DNA of 64,000 bases from Anatilimnocola aggregata. GTDB taxonomy: Bacteria; Planctomycetota; Planctomycetia; Pirellulales; Pirellulaceae. Within the stretch, counting starts at the first letter, position 1. Every line of letters begins with the position of its first letter. Shown piece by piece: positions 42,721-51,334 of this stretch. Made by a program: the position numbers and the translations under genes. The stretch spans positions 5,890,001 through 5,954,000 of the forward strand of contig NZ_CP036274.1 of the NCBI RefSeq assembly GCF_007747655.1, read 5' to 3'. Below the pieces are notes generated by a model, which was given only the letters and a program-made list of their open reading frames with translations, was not told where the DNA came from and did not search any database.

Positions 42721-43484
42721 TGAGCTTCAAATACTTTGCCGAATGGCTTCTGGACCATGAAGACCCAGGCCACATCCTCGATCTCTTCGACCTACTCGAA
42801 GTCTCAGGGCAGTTCCCAAAGGGCGAGATGAATTCGCTCTTTCGCCAACAATTCGCTCGACGTGTCTCTCAGGTAGGAACCGAAGAGGCACAGCAGCAAC
42901 TCATTCAATTGCATGACTTTGATTGGATTGGGTATCTTGCCCGATCTTTAAGGAGTGCTGGCTTCAAGGACGCCGACATCGACCCGATGGCCCATGACAT
43001 CGTGGTGAAATTGCTCGTGCAGGGCGGGCTTTTTCCAAATTGGGATGGTCTTTCGCCACTCATCGCCCGTTTCAAAGTCGCCACAAAGAACGCAATTCTG
43101 AATCACGTTGAAAAGCGACAGGTGCGAAGAAGGAGAATCCCGGCAACGTCGATCCACGATGACGAAGGGGTGGCAAAGGATTTGCCAGCACCAGCACCGA
43201 CAAGTAGCAGCCTGATCGACCAGTTCAGAGATCACCTGCGCCGACGCCACGGAGCCGCAGCGGTCGAGGTACTCGACCAACGGTTGGAAGGCGGTGAAGT
43301 GAAGGAGTTGATCGGGCAGCCCGGCCTGGAAACCAGCTACCGCTTGAAACAGACCGTGCAGGCCATCAAGCAGGCAGCCGAAGAGTTCGCCCAGGACGAA
43401 CCGGAACTCTTGAGCATGATTCGTAGGGCGATGGCGTCAGAGGCAGAGACGGTTGCGAGAAGGTTTTCAGCGAAGACGGTGTGA
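42720..43484 (+). CDS. RNA polymerase sigma-70-like protein
   Basis: 254 residues. An N-terminal extension of about 60 residues is followed by a sigma region 2-like helical part (DWIGYLARSLRSAGFKDADID, then FKVATKNAILNHVEKRQVRRRR) and a C-terminal region 4-like part (AVEVLDQRLEGGEVKELIGQPGLETSYRLKQ). It reads as an atypical ECF-type sigma found in planctomycete mobile DNA; the -10-binding motif is weak. No anti-sigma gene is adjacent. It starts at the end of the tandem repeat, without a normal ribosome site. Confidence 0.65.
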   Translation: MSFKYFAEWLLDHEDPGHILDLFDLLEVSGQFPKGEMNSLFRQQFARRVSQVGTEEAQQQLIQLHDFDWIGYLARSLRSAGFKDADIDPMAHDIVVKLLVQGGLFPNWDGLSPLIARFKVATKNAILNHVEKRQVRRRRIPATSIHDDEGVAKDLPAPAPTSSSLIDQFRDHLRRRHGAAAVEVLDQRLEGGEVKELIGQPGLETSYRLKQTVQAIKQAAEEFAQDEPELLSMIRRAMASEAETVARRFSAKTV

Positions 43485-43559
43485 CCTTGGTCCCGGTCGA
43501 TGAATCAGCGAAGATGGACGTGGGAACAAAATAAATCGCCGCATCTGGGAAGTTGCTGA

Positions 43560-43964
43560 ATGCCCTGGCTCGACTGGTATAACTCGCTCGCCAAACCAAG
43601 CTGGACGCCAGCACCGGCGACCATCGGGTTGATCTGGCAAATCCTCTACCCCGTCATCATCGTCACGTTCGGATTCGTGTTTGTGCAGGCGGTTCGACGC
43701 AAAGTGCCGTGGATCGTGGCGCTGCCGTTTGCAATCAACCTCGTCGCCAACTTGATTTTCACCCTGATCCAGTTCGGGATGCGCAACCTGCCGCTGGCCT
43801 CGGTGGACATCTTGATCGTGCTGGGGACCATCATCTGGATGATTGTCGCTGTGTGGCCGCACTACCGCTGGGTGGCGCTGGCACAAGTGCCGTATCTGGT
43901 CTGGGTGGCGACGGCGACCGTGCTGCAACTCTCGATCACGGCCATGAATTGGGGGAGAGCGTGA
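43560..43964 (+). CDS. TspO/MBR-like membrane protein
   Basis: 134 residues, four to five membrane spans. WYNSLAKPSWTPAPATIGLIWQILYP is the typical TspO opening, and the end WVATATVLQLSITAMNW matches its last helix. TspO proteins bind porphyrins or sterols. The usual length is about 155, so the first helix may be missing. It stands alone between the sigma-like and PLD genes. Confidence 0.75.
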   Translation: MPWLDWYNSLAKPSWTPAPATIGLIWQILYPVIIVTFGFVFVQAVRRKVPWIVALPFAINLVANLIFTLIQFGMRNLPLASVDILIVLGTIIWMIVAVWPHYRWVALAQVPYLVWVATATVLQLSITAMNWGRA

Positions 43965-44010
43965 ATCTACAGTCGAGGACTTCTGGACCCAGAATCAAAT
44001 GCGAGGGGAC

Positions 44011-45012
44011 ATGACCAAACTAATTTACCATGATCCCTCGGTTGCCCCCGGCTCGGCTTCGGCATTTGATCGAACCATTATGGAGATCGTTGCCGGTCAA
44101 TCAGTTTTGATCGCATGTCCTTACCTGAATCGAGCGATATTGGAACGAATCCTCGAACGAAGCGACAAAGAGTGGCGACTCTTGACCGACGTTGAAGAAT
44201 TGTTCCGCTCGCTAACAGTTAGTGGTCGCAAGCAGTTTGAGGCATTCATCAATGACCATCGAAGCAACGTGCGTCATGTTTCTCGCCTTCACGCAAAGGT
44301 AATCATCGCAGGCAACAACGCAGTCGTTGGGTCTGCTAATTTCACCCGGAGCGGCATGACCCAGCGGACAGAAATGGCTGTGGTCTTGTCGAGTGGCGAA
44401 ACCGTCGAGGAACTTCGGAGATGGTTCAATGTGCTTTGGGAAAGGAGTGCAGAAGTTGGGGCGAGCGAACTGGCAATGCTCGTGAAAACATTGCCTGCCG
44501 ATCTGCCGCATCCAGTTGAAACTCCCCCATTGCTGAGTTCTCCAGGCGTCGTCGTCGAAACGACGTTGGTTTCTGCAATGGCTCGACGCTCAGGCCGGTG
44601 GTCCGAGGCTGCATTCTTTGGGAGAGTCGTTGAGCGTTGGCCTGGGCTGCTTGAAGCGCACAGCACATTGCGTGACCAGCTAAAGCGTGCAGGCTGCGCT
44701 GTGTTTCGTGGCGATGGCCCGACCTTGGCGACGTACCATATCGTAGCGCCGGGAACGGACTTGGACGTGGCTTGGGTTTACGAGAATGGCACTGTTTATG
44801 TCCGATGGAGCAAGCTGCGAGTATTTGGCGACGATGTAATCAATGCCTATCAGAGCTTGTGGGGTGACCTGATCGACCCGACCAAGCCGGACGGCACGGA
44901 CAAGATCGACGGGTGCAACTTGTCCGCTGGGCTAAACCCAGAAAGCATTCCTTTGATTGAATCGAATCTGTTGAGACTTGGGGAAATGATTCGGGGACGC
45001 AAAAGAACTTGA
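44011..45012 (+). CDS. Phospholipase D-like (PLDc) protein
   Basis: 333 residues from ATG 44011 (GAGGGG before it). One HKD-type motif is clear at about residue 95: RLHAKVIIAGNNAVVGSANFTRSG, followed by the conserved acidic QRTEMAV. The C-terminal 180 residues have no known domain (VAPGTDLDVAWVYENGTVYVRWSK). One HKD per chain implies dimer formation, as in Nuc-type nucleases and in restriction or defence PLD nucleases. It is not next to DISARM-like genes, so DrmC identity is not supported. Confidence 0.78.
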   Translation: MTKLIYHDPSVAPGSASAFDRTIMEIVAGQSVLIACPYLNRAILERILERSDKEWRLLTDVEELFRSLTVSGRKQFEAFINDHRSNVRHVSRLHAKVIIAGNNAVVGSANFTRSGMTQRTEMAVVLSSGETVEELRRWFNVLWERSAEVGASELAMLVKTLPADLPHPVETPPLLSSPGVVVETTLVSAMARRSGRWSEAAFFGRVVERWPGLLEAHSTLRDQLKRAGCAVFRGDGPTLATYHIVAPGTDLDVAWVYENGTVYVRWSKLRVFGDDVINAYQSLWGDLIDPTKPDGTDKIDGCNLSAGLNPESIPLIESNLLRLGEMIRGRKRT

Positions 45013-45019
45013 ATTGTCC

Positions 45020-45571
45020 ATGACAACCGCCATCGCCCTCATCCAGCGCCTCCACCAGCACCGTGCCTGGGTGAACGAAAACCTGCTCGCCGCCGCATCG
45101 CCGCTGACCGACGAGCAACTGCGCCACGAGTTCCAGATCGGCCAAGGCTCGATCTGGAAGTCGCTGCTCCATCTCTACGCCGCCGAATTCGTCTGGCTGG
45201 AAGCTCTCGTCGGCAACGAAGACTCTCTCGTGCAGGGCGATCTGCCGGGGCGCATCCCTGGTAATCAGATGGGTGAAGGCGGGATCGCCTCGCTCGACGA
45301 ACTGCGTGAGAAGTGGGCGGGCCTGCAAAGGCAGTGGGACAGCTATCTGGCTGACTTGTCACCAGACTCGCTCAATGATCCGGTCTTCAAGTTCGCTTTC
45401 AGCACCGGCAAGCGGGTCGCCACTCGCCGTTCCGACGTTCTGCTGCACGTCTGCACGCACGCTCAATACACCACGGCCCAGGTCGTGAACATGCTGAGGC
45501 AGGTAGGCGGGGAGAAGCTGCCTGAAACGATGCTGATTTCGCTGGCGAGGAGGGAGGCGAGTCAGACGTGA
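45020..45571 (+). CDS. DinB-family protein
   Basis: 183 residues from ATG 45020. The four-helix DinB/YfiT bundle with three metal-binding His: HQHRAWVNENLLA, SLLHLYAAEFVWLEALVG and LLHVCTHAQYTTAQVVNMLRQ. The family includes mycothiol- or bacillithiol-dependent transferases and unknown enzymes. It starts 7 bases after the PLD gene stop, so they share a transcript. Confidence 0.85.
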   Translation: MTTAIALIQRLHQHRAWVNENLLAAASPLTDEQLRHEFQIGQGSIWKSLLHLYAAEFVWLEALVGNEDSLVQGDLPGRIPGNQMGEGGIASLDELREKWAGLQRQWDSYLADLSPDSLNDPVFKFAFSTGKRVATRRSDVLLHVCTHAQYTTAQVVNMLRQVGGEKLPETMLISLARREASQT

Positions 45572-45614
45572 AATCACAAAAGGCGCAGGTTCGATTATCG
45601 TTCAGCGTTCCAAT

Positions 45615-46208
45615 TCACTTCCGCCGACGCTCAACGATAGACGTGACTTCCGCTCGGCGTCCCGCAAAAACTAGCTCAGCCCGATGCTGTTCTTGTTCTG
45701 TGATTAGATCATTCGTCACGTCATACCACTGGATGGTTGCTCGTAAGCACCCATCTGACATCTCCTCAAGTGCGTTGTGAATCCGAATAAACGCAGCACC
45801 CTTGTAGAGGTAAGTCTTCTCGGCTTTCAAATCTCTGAGCTTGTGCAGATCGTCGGCGGAATCTCGGTTGGCATTCGCCTTCATCTCTACTCCAAGGACA
45901 TTGCGGCTCGTGTCTCTAACGTGAACGATGATGTCGGGTCGCATTGTTCGGGGCTTGTCCGAGTCTTCCTCTGCTCGGCGTGACTTGGCCTTGTGCTTCT
46001 CTCGGTTGTACTCGCAATCGACGTGGTAACCGATGAAGCGAGGCTCAAGGTAAACGGCGATCCGATGTGCAATGGCCTGCTCGTGTCCTCCTAATGCGAT
46101 CAGGTCGTAGTCTGCCTCAAGTGCCTGAGATACTGACGCCGAAAGCGCCTGTCGAATGAAGGCGTATTCGGGGAGTCCGTCTTTGTAAAGTTCTCTTTTG
46201 GCGTCCAT
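45615..46208 (-). CDS. PD-(D/E)XK nuclease-like protein
   Basis: 197 residues from ATG 46208. A nuclease-like core is seen at RPDIIVHVRDTSRNVLGVEMKANANR: Asp, then E-x-K at the end of the next strand, preceded by a Lys/Arg-rich stretch (REKHKAKSRRAEEDSDK). The C-terminus has AAFIRIHNALEEMSDGCLRATIQWY. It looks like the single-gene PD-(D/E)XK proteins of defence islands; activity unproven. It is convergent with the DinB gene. Confidence 0.65.
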   Translation of the reverse strand: MDAKRELYKDGLPEYAFIRQALSASVSQALEADYDLIALGGHEQAIAHRIAVYLEPRFIGYHVDCEYNREKHKAKSRRAEEDSDKPRTMRPDIIVHVRDTSRNVLGVEMKANANRDSADDLHKLRDLKAEKTYLYKGAAFIRIHNALEEMSDGCLRATIQWYDVTNDLITEQEQHRAELVFAGRRAEVTSIVERRRK

Positions 46209-46228
46209 AGGCAACTCCTGGGATCAAG

Positions 46229-46543
46229 TTACTTCAACAACACCAGCAGCATCACCACCGGCGTCTTCGCCTTGATCGAGTGCTTCAAGTTCGCAGGCAT
46301 GTGGACCCAAGTTCCTGCCTGCGCCTCTTGAGCATCACCACCGAGTCCCACGGTCGCTTCGCCCTTCACAAAGAACAGCATGGCCGGTTTCGCCGCCGTG
46401 TGTTCGGAGAGTTCCTGCCCTTGCCCGAAGCCGAAGATCACGGCCTTGATGCGGTCGTCCTGGTGGATCGTGCGGCTCAGGATGCCGTCAGCAGGTGGCT
46501 CGGCTTCCTTGGCGAGATCGAGGATGTGGGTGTAAGTGGTCAT
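46229..46543 (-). CDS. Cupin-domain protein (small)
   Basis: 104 residues from ATG 46543. Cupin motifs are visible: FGQGQELSEHTAAKPAMLFFVKGEAT and WVHMPANLKHSIKAKTP. Small cupins of this type bind metal or act as sensors; substrate unknown. It lies 20 bases after the nuclease-like gene's start region on the same strand. The gap 46544-46810 has no supported feature. Confidence 0.82.
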   Translation of the reverse strand: MTTYTHILDLAKEAEPPADGILSRTIHQDDRIKAVIFGFGQGQELSEHTAAKPAMLFFVKGEATVGLGGDAQEAQAGTWVHMPANLKHSIKAKTPVVMLLVLLK

Positions 46544-46810
46544 GGTTGGCTTGGCCCATTTAATTGAACTTGCGTCATCAGCCGACACCGACATAACCGG
46601 ATGCCCCGGTCAGCAGAACTGTCGGTGCAGTCAACACTTCTGTTCTTTCTAGCTCCGGTGGCAGCACGGTTCTCGCAAAACTCCCGGTTGGGACACGGTT
46701 TGCCCTGCGGATAAGATTCCAAGGGAGCTATTTTACCGTTTCTCGAACTGAGCGACATGCGAAGTGGCGCAAAGGCCGCTAGGACCAGCCTCAAATCACG
46801 AGGAAGAGTC

Positions 46811-46984
46811 ATGGATACTTTTGAAAATGCAACGCCGCCGCAAGAGCAACCGGAGATGGTTTTGGCTTTATGCTGGGAGTGCGGCGAAAAGAAAATGTGC
46901 TACGAACATCTCGTCTGCTGCACGGGAACCCGCTTCCACACTTGCCCGGAGTGTCGGAAGAAGATCGAAGGCAAGGCAGCATGA
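46811..46984 (+). CDS. 57-residue zinc-ribbon protein
   Basis: From ATG 46811 with GAGGAAG 5 bases before it. Two Cys pairs and a His make a ribbon: LCWECGEKKMCYEHLVCCTGT ends, then FHTCPECRKKIE, which would bind one or two zinc ions. Its stop overlaps the deaminase start (ATGA), a sign the two proteins are made in equal amounts and may interact. Confidence 0.7.
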   Translation: MDTFENATPPQEQPEMVLALCWECGEKKMCYEHLVCCTGTRFHTCPECRKKIEGKAA

Positions 46985-47445
46985 ACGATCACGAACACTT
47001 CATGCGGCGGGCTATAGCACTGGCGGCGAATGCTCCCGATCTGCCCTTTGGGGCTTTGATCGTGGATGGAGACAGCGGCACAATTCTGTCGGAAGGCTGG
47101 AACAAAACTTCGCTCAACCCGATGTGGCATGGAGAGATCGACGCCATCAACGGGTTGGCCTCATCCGGTGTTGTCATCGAGGGCAAGAGCTTAGTCTTAT
47201 ACACGACGGCTGAGCCATGCCCGATGTGCCAAGCAGCGATCCTTTGGAGCGGAATTGAAACGGTGGTGTTCGGCACTTCCATTCGCTCGCTTCAACGGCT
47301 GGGCTGGCGGCAAATCGACATTCTGGCGGAAGAAGTCATTCGTCGTAGCCCAGGGTGGAACTGCACTCTGATCGACGGCGTGTTGGAGCAGGACTGTGAC
47401 GATTTGTTCCAAAAGGCGATGTTACAACGTGTGTCCTTCGAGTGA
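46981..47445 (+). CDS. Nucleoside/tRNA-type deaminase (CDA fold)
   Basis: 154 residues. Zinc deaminase motifs are complete: H-x-E in MWHGEIDAING and P-C-x2-C in TAEPCPMCQAAILWSGI. The opening FMRRAIALAANAPDLPFGALIVDGDSG is of the guanine deaminase/TadA branch. Substrate could be guanine, cytosine or tRNA adenosine; the missing family-specific tail prevents a choice. Translationally coupled to the zinc-ribbon gene. Confidence 0.85.
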   Translation: MNDHEHFMRRAIALAANAPDLPFGALIVDGDSGTILSEGWNKTSLNPMWHGEIDAINGLASSGVVIEGKSLVLYTTAEPCPMCQAAILWSGIETVVFGTSIRSLQRLGWRQIDILAEEVIRRSPGWNCTLIDGVLEQDCDDLFQKAMLQRVSFE

Positions 47446-47481
47446 CGTAGTTCCCGTAGAATCATCCAGAAAGAGCGTCGA

Positions 47482-48057
47482 ATGAAACTTGCTTACTTGT
47501 CGGGCTGTTTAGCCCTGTTGATGGTGACAACGGCGATGGCCGAAGACACGCAGCAACCCCTGTTCGACTTCACCGGAGCCGACGCTACGAAGGACTGGCA
47601 GACCGTCAACGACGGCGTGATGGGCGGCGTCTCCGAAGGGAAGTTCCAGATCACCGACAAGAAGACGATGGAGTTCTCCGGTACGCTGTCTTTAGCAAAC
47701 AACGGCGGCTTTGCCTCGGTGCGAACGAAGGCCAAGAAGCTCGGTCTGGAAAAAGGTGATACGCTAGTCGCCAAGGTGAAAGGCGATGGGCGGGAGTACC
47801 ACATGAATCTTTCTGTTCCGACATTCCAGATCGCTTACAACTACCGAGCGGTTTTTCAGACCAAGAAAGATGAATGGATTGAGGTCAAATTGCCTTTGGA
47901 CAAGTTTGAGGCAACGTCTTTCGGGCAAGTCGTCAAGAATGCCGGGCAAGTCAAGCCAACTTCTGTCAACGGTTTGGGCTTCATGCTAAGTGACAAGAAG
48001 GCCGGGCCGTTCAAGTTGGAGATTGAGTCGATCAAGGTGGAGCGGGCGAGGAAGTAA
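47482..48057 (+). CDS. Exported CIA30-family protein
   Basis: 191 residues. Signal peptide YLSGCLALLMVTTAMAE, then the CIA30 (complex I intermediate-associated 30) beta-sandwich: LFDFTGADATKDWQTVNDGVMGGVSEG, FSGTLSLANNGGFASVRTK and a C-terminal FKLEIESIKV. Bacterial members are mostly carbohydrate-binding-like proteins with no shown link to complex I. It follows the deaminase after 36 bases and may be co-transcribed. Confidence 0.88.
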   Translation: MKLAYLSGCLALLMVTTAMAEDTQQPLFDFTGADATKDWQTVNDGVMGGVSEGKFQITDKKTMEFSGTLSLANNGGFASVRTKAKKLGLEKGDTLVAKVKGDGREYHMNLSVPTFQIAYNYRAVFQTKKDEWIEVKLPLDKFEATSFGQVVKNAGQVKPTSVNGLGFMLSDKKAGPFKLEIESIKVERARK

Positions 48058-48066
48058 CGCCTCGCC

Positions 48067-48966
48067 TCATTTCATCGGATGCTTCTGAAAGAACTCCCAG
48101 ATCAGGTCGTTGGCCGAAATGTCGAGCGTTGACTTCCCAATCAGGCTGATCGGCGCTTTCTGTCCCGGCCAAGTGTGACCGCCGCCTTCGATCTCGATCA
48201 GAACGACCTCGGCTCCATCCTTCCCTGGCCCGTAGGTCTTCTTCGTCACGCTGGTTCCGTCTTCTTCCTTGTCGGGGAATTCAGTGGTCGTCGGCTCATC
48301 AGGGCATTCGTTGATCTTTCGCCAGATGGCGATGGATTCCTCAACTGACTTGAACGTCAGGAACTTCGGCGTGCCTTTATCGGGTCCACCGAACGGAACC
48401 ATGTTGTCGGCCTTGCCGTGGAAGTGCATCACTGGCACTGGTCGTTTTGGTTTGCTGTCGTCGATGGCGATGGTTCCCGCCACGGGTGCGATGGCGGCGA
48501 TACGATCCGACAGTTCGGCAGCCAGTCGATAGCACATCATGCCGCCATTGGAGATGCCCGTGGCAAAGACCCGCTTGGGATCGACGTTGGTGACGGTGGC
48601 AAGATCGTCGAGGAGTGCGCCAACGTACTTCACGTCATCGGCACTCCCCTCGGCCATCTTGCCTTGGCGACCACCGGCGTTGAGCGTCAGGAAAGGACCG
48701 AGGCCCGTGCCGTTGGGATAGACGGCGATGAAACCAGCTTCATCCGACTTCTTGCTCATGCCCGTGAAGGACACGGTGATGGCGGCGTTCGTTCCTGCAC
48801 CGTGGAAGACCAACACCACCGGCGTCGGCTTCTCAGGGTCGTACTTGGGTGGAATGTGGACGAGGTAGCTCCGCTCACGGCCATCGACCGTCAGCTTGCG
48901 AGTATGGTCGCCGGGACCGAGTGGATCGGCGGCGAGGGCGGTAAGGAGCAGTAGGAGAGTGGTCAT
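48067..48966 (-). CDS. Exported PHB depolymerase/feruloyl esterase-like hydrolase
   Basis: 299 residues. Signal peptide MTTLLLLLTALAADP, then an alpha/beta hydrolase of the LpqC/esterase PHB depolymerase family: oxyanion strand VVLVFHGAGTN, nucleophile Ser in ATGISNGGMMCYRLAAEL, Asp in HFHGKADNMVPF, His in IEGGGHTWPGQ. The short form without substrate-binding domain. Its start overlaps the DHFR-like gene's stop by four bases. Confidence 0.9.
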   Translation of the reverse strand: MTTLLLLLTALAADPLGPGDHTRKLTVDGRERSYLVHIPPKYDPEKPTPVVLVFHGAGTNAAITVSFTGMSKKSDEAGFIAVYPNGTGLGPFLTLNAGGRQGKMAEGSADDVKYVGALLDDLATVTNVDPKRVFATGISNGGMMCYRLAAELSDRIAAIAPVAGTIAIDDSKPKRPVPVMHFHGKADNMVPFGGPDKGTPKFLTFKSVEESIAIWRKINECPDEPTTTEFPDKEEDGTSVTKKTYGPGKDGAEVVLIEIEGGGHTWPGQKAPISLIGKSTLDISANDLIWEFFQKHPMK

Positions 48967-49478
48967 GCCTTCCTTTTGTATCTCATTTCGATCAATCCAC
49001 TTTGAAACGGCGTGTTGCTCACGAACGACAGCGTGGTCATTTTCGCCTGCGGCAGGAAGAGCGGCAGTCCCGAACCCAGGATGACTGGATGCACGAAGAT
49101 ACGATACTCGTCGATCAGATCGTGGGCGATGAACTGCTGGATGACATCGCCGCCGCCGACCAGCCAGATGTCCTTTGTCGCTTCCGCACGAATCTGGTGG
49201 AGAATCTGCGGGGCTTCGCCTTGAACAAAACGAATCCTTTCGTCGGCGGTGCTGGTGTTTGATCGAGCGAGGACAAATACCGTCTTGCCCGCAAAAGGAA
49301 CGGCCTCAAACGTCTTCGCTTGCTCCCAAGTCTTGCGACCCATTACCACAGCATCTATCGACGCCATGAACTCGGTGTAGCCGTAGTCGGCATCATGGAA
49401 TAGCCAATCGACGGTTCCGTCTGGACTGGCGATGAAGCCGTCGAGGCTGGTGGCGATGAAGAGGACGACTTTCGTCAT
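48963..49478 (-). CDS. Dihydrofolate reductase-family protein (RibD C-terminal type)
   Basis: 171 residues. VVLFIATSLDGFIASPDGTVDWLF and DAVVMGRKTWEQ then VFVLARSNT and DIWLVGGGDVIQQF are the NADPH-binding pattern of the YyaP/RibD-C group. These are usually not true folate enzymes; substrate unknown. It lies between a kelch-like gene and the esterase on the same strand. Confidence 0.9.
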   Translation of the reverse strand: MTKVVLFIATSLDGFIASPDGTVDWLFHDADYGYTEFMASIDAVVMGRKTWEQAKTFEAVPFAGKTVFVLARSNTSTADERIRFVQGEAPQILHQIRAEATKDIWLVGGGDVIQQFIAHDLIDEYRIFVHPVILGSGLPLFLPQAKMTTLSFVSNTPFQSGLIEMRYKRKA

Positions 49479-49512
49479 GGCTTGAATCTTAGCGCTTCGG
49501 ACTTGGCCGATC

Positions 49513-50778
49513 TCACTTCTTGTGCCGATACACCCACATCACGCCATTGTCGCTGCTGTCACCGGCGACGTGGCAGAAGTAGGCGTTCAACTCCCGGTCG
49601 AAGAAAGTGTTGGCAGCGTACTGAAACTTGGGTCCATCAGCCGGAAAGGGAATCGGGTCTGCCCATGAATTCGTGTTTGGGTCGTACACAAAAATACCGG
49701 GCGACTTTCCCTTGAAGTGGATCGCCACCACGATGTCGATCCGAGCATCATACTCGTAGAACGCAGCGTTCGTATTCGCTGGCGGCGGGGCAGTTCCCGT
49801 GGGTTTCAGGTGGCTCCAAGAATTACTCTCGATGTCATACGCCATGAGTCCTTCGCCTTTGGAATCGTCACCATCGTTTCGGTAGAACCGGCCCCGCTTG
49901 GAATCGTAACAACCGCAGGCATCGTATCCCTTGGGGCTTGGACCTTTTGGCTTGGCATCACTCCACTGGTTCTTCGCCGGATCGTAAATCGCCACGGTGT
50001 CCGACCCCACAGCGAAGAACTGTTTCTTGGATGGGAGATAGTGGAACTGTGGAAACCCTCCAGCGTTGATCGGGGTGGTGTTGCTCGCCACCGTTCGCTC
50101 GAATCTGCACGTTGCCACGTCGTAGAACCACGGAGAGTAAACCAGTTCCTTCTTTCCTTTTAGTTCTTCTTCAAGCAGCTTTAGTCCTTCGTCCATTTGC
50201 TTCTCGCCGCCCAGAAAGTAGCGGGGAATCTTGTTGCCCAGGCCGTTCCAGCTAATGAAGGCGAATTTGTTCCGGTCGGAATCGTAGGTGAGGAACCCCC
50301 AGGCATGAACCAGTGTGTGGAGCGGGATAGGTTGCTTCTCTTTGTCGATCAACTGCCCTCTTTCATCGAGCAGCAGTTCCTTGTCCTTGACTCGCTGCGT
50401 GAACGTCTTCGTGTTCATACCGGGATAGAGGCACATCCAGGCGTGGGCGTTAATGTCGTAAAACCACAGGTCGTCCATGCTGTGACCATCGGGCTTGACG
50501 TAGGCGTGGACGCCTTCGCCGAACAGGAATGCTCCCCGCTTATCCGGTGCGAGGATCAAGGCTTTAGCGCCCCACGAGCTTCCCCGTGCCTTGCCCCACT
50601 TGGGGTCTGGGGCAGGGACGCCAAGTTCCAGCCATTCGTTGTCGCCGAGCGACTTGATCTTCTCGATGTGCGCCCCAGGTTTGCTCGGCAGATCGGCAAG
50701 CGGCCCTTTCTTGTCCTGGGCAAACACGGTCAGGCCCACAGCCAAGACTGTGATTAGTACGGTCGCAAAACGAATCAT
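49513..50778 (-). CDS. Exported kelch/galactose-oxidase-like beta-propeller protein
   Basis: 421 residues from ATG 50778, just before the signal peptide (FATVLITVLAVGLTVFAQ); the frame opens 15 codons earlier. Kelch-type blades are visible as DDLWFYDINAHAWMCLYPG, VAIYDPAKNQWSDAKPKG, LMAYDIESNSWSHLKPTG and IFVYDPNTNSWADP. No catalytic Cys/Tyr of galactose oxidase is evident. Probably a surface or periplasmic binding protein. Confidence 0.8.
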   Translation of the reverse strand: MIRFATVLITVLAVGLTVFAQDKKGPLADLPSKPGAHIEKIKSLGDNEWLELGVPAPDPKWGKARGSSWGAKALILAPDKRGAFLFGEGVHAYVKPDGHSMDDLWFYDINAHAWMCLYPGMNTKTFTQRVKDKELLLDERGQLIDKEKQPIPLHTLVHAWGFLTYDSDRNKFAFISWNGLGNKIPRYFLGGEKQMDEGLKLLEEELKGKKELVYSPWFYDVATCRFERTVASNTTPINAGGFPQFHYLPSKKQFFAVGSDTVAIYDPAKNQWSDAKPKGPSPKGYDACGCYDSKRGRFYRNDGDDSKGEGLMAYDIESNSWSHLKPTGTAPPPANTNAAFYEYDARIDIVVAIHFKGKSPGIFVYDPNTNSWADPIPFPADGPKFQYAANTFFDRELNAYFCHVAGDSSDNGVMWVYRHKK

Positions 50779-50819
50779 CTCGATGTTCCTCTCGAATGTT
50801 GAAATCGCCCTGGGCACGC

Positions 50820-51296
50820 TCAATGCCCCGGCACTCTGATCTCCACGCCATAGTTCGGAGCCACAGCCAGCAGCTTCTCGATCTCGGCCTTTGATGGCGG
50901 TGGCGGTTGCTCGCCCAACTTAACTGGCACGCCGACCTCAAGGAACATCTTTTCAAGTCCCGCAGGCGCAACCGAGATTATCATTCGTGCGGTTTTGTCC
51001 GTGGCGTTCTTAAAGCTGTGCAGGCTACCCACCGGCATGTTGGCAAACGTCCCTGCTGTAGCGACGATCCGCTCGTCACCAACCGTGAACGTGATCTCGC
51101 CTTCGAGGATCAGGAACGACTCTTCTTCCCGGCTGTGAACGTGCGGTGGAGGACCGCCGCCTGGAGGCACGATGGCTTCCCACATCGCATACTTGCCGTC
51201 CGTCTCCTCGCCGGTTGCCAAGAAGCGGTAGATGTCACCGACGACGGCGATGGTGCGGCCTTCGTTGGGTTTGCGGAGGATTGGTGGGTGGGGCAT
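50820..51296 (-). CDS. Cupin-domain protein
   Basis: 158 residues, no signal peptide. Cupin motif 1 is complete: PPPHVHSREEESFLILEGEIT (metal His, His, Glu), and motif 2 is FANMPVGSLHSFKNAT (metal His). Related to quercetinase/germin-like single cupins. It is followed after 41 bases by the kelch protein, so the two may work together outside or at the membrane. Substrate unknown. Confidence 0.87.
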   Translation of the reverse strand: MPHPPILRKPNEGRTIAVVGDIYRFLATGEETDGKYAMWEAIVPPGGGPPPHVHSREEESFLILEGEITFTVGDERIVATAGTFANMPVGSLHSFKNATDKTARMIISVAPAGLEKMFLEVGVPVKLGEQPPPPSKAEIEKLLAVAPNYGVEIRVPGH

Positions 51297-51334
51297 AGCT
51301 CTAGTCCTTGCTCAAGTGATTCTCAATACGCATC

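Noticed and set aside
43999-45012. PLD protein as DrmC of a DISARM system with the helicase
   Set aside because: The two genes are 12 kb apart, no drmA/drmB genes or methylase are present, and the PLD protein is longer than DrmC.
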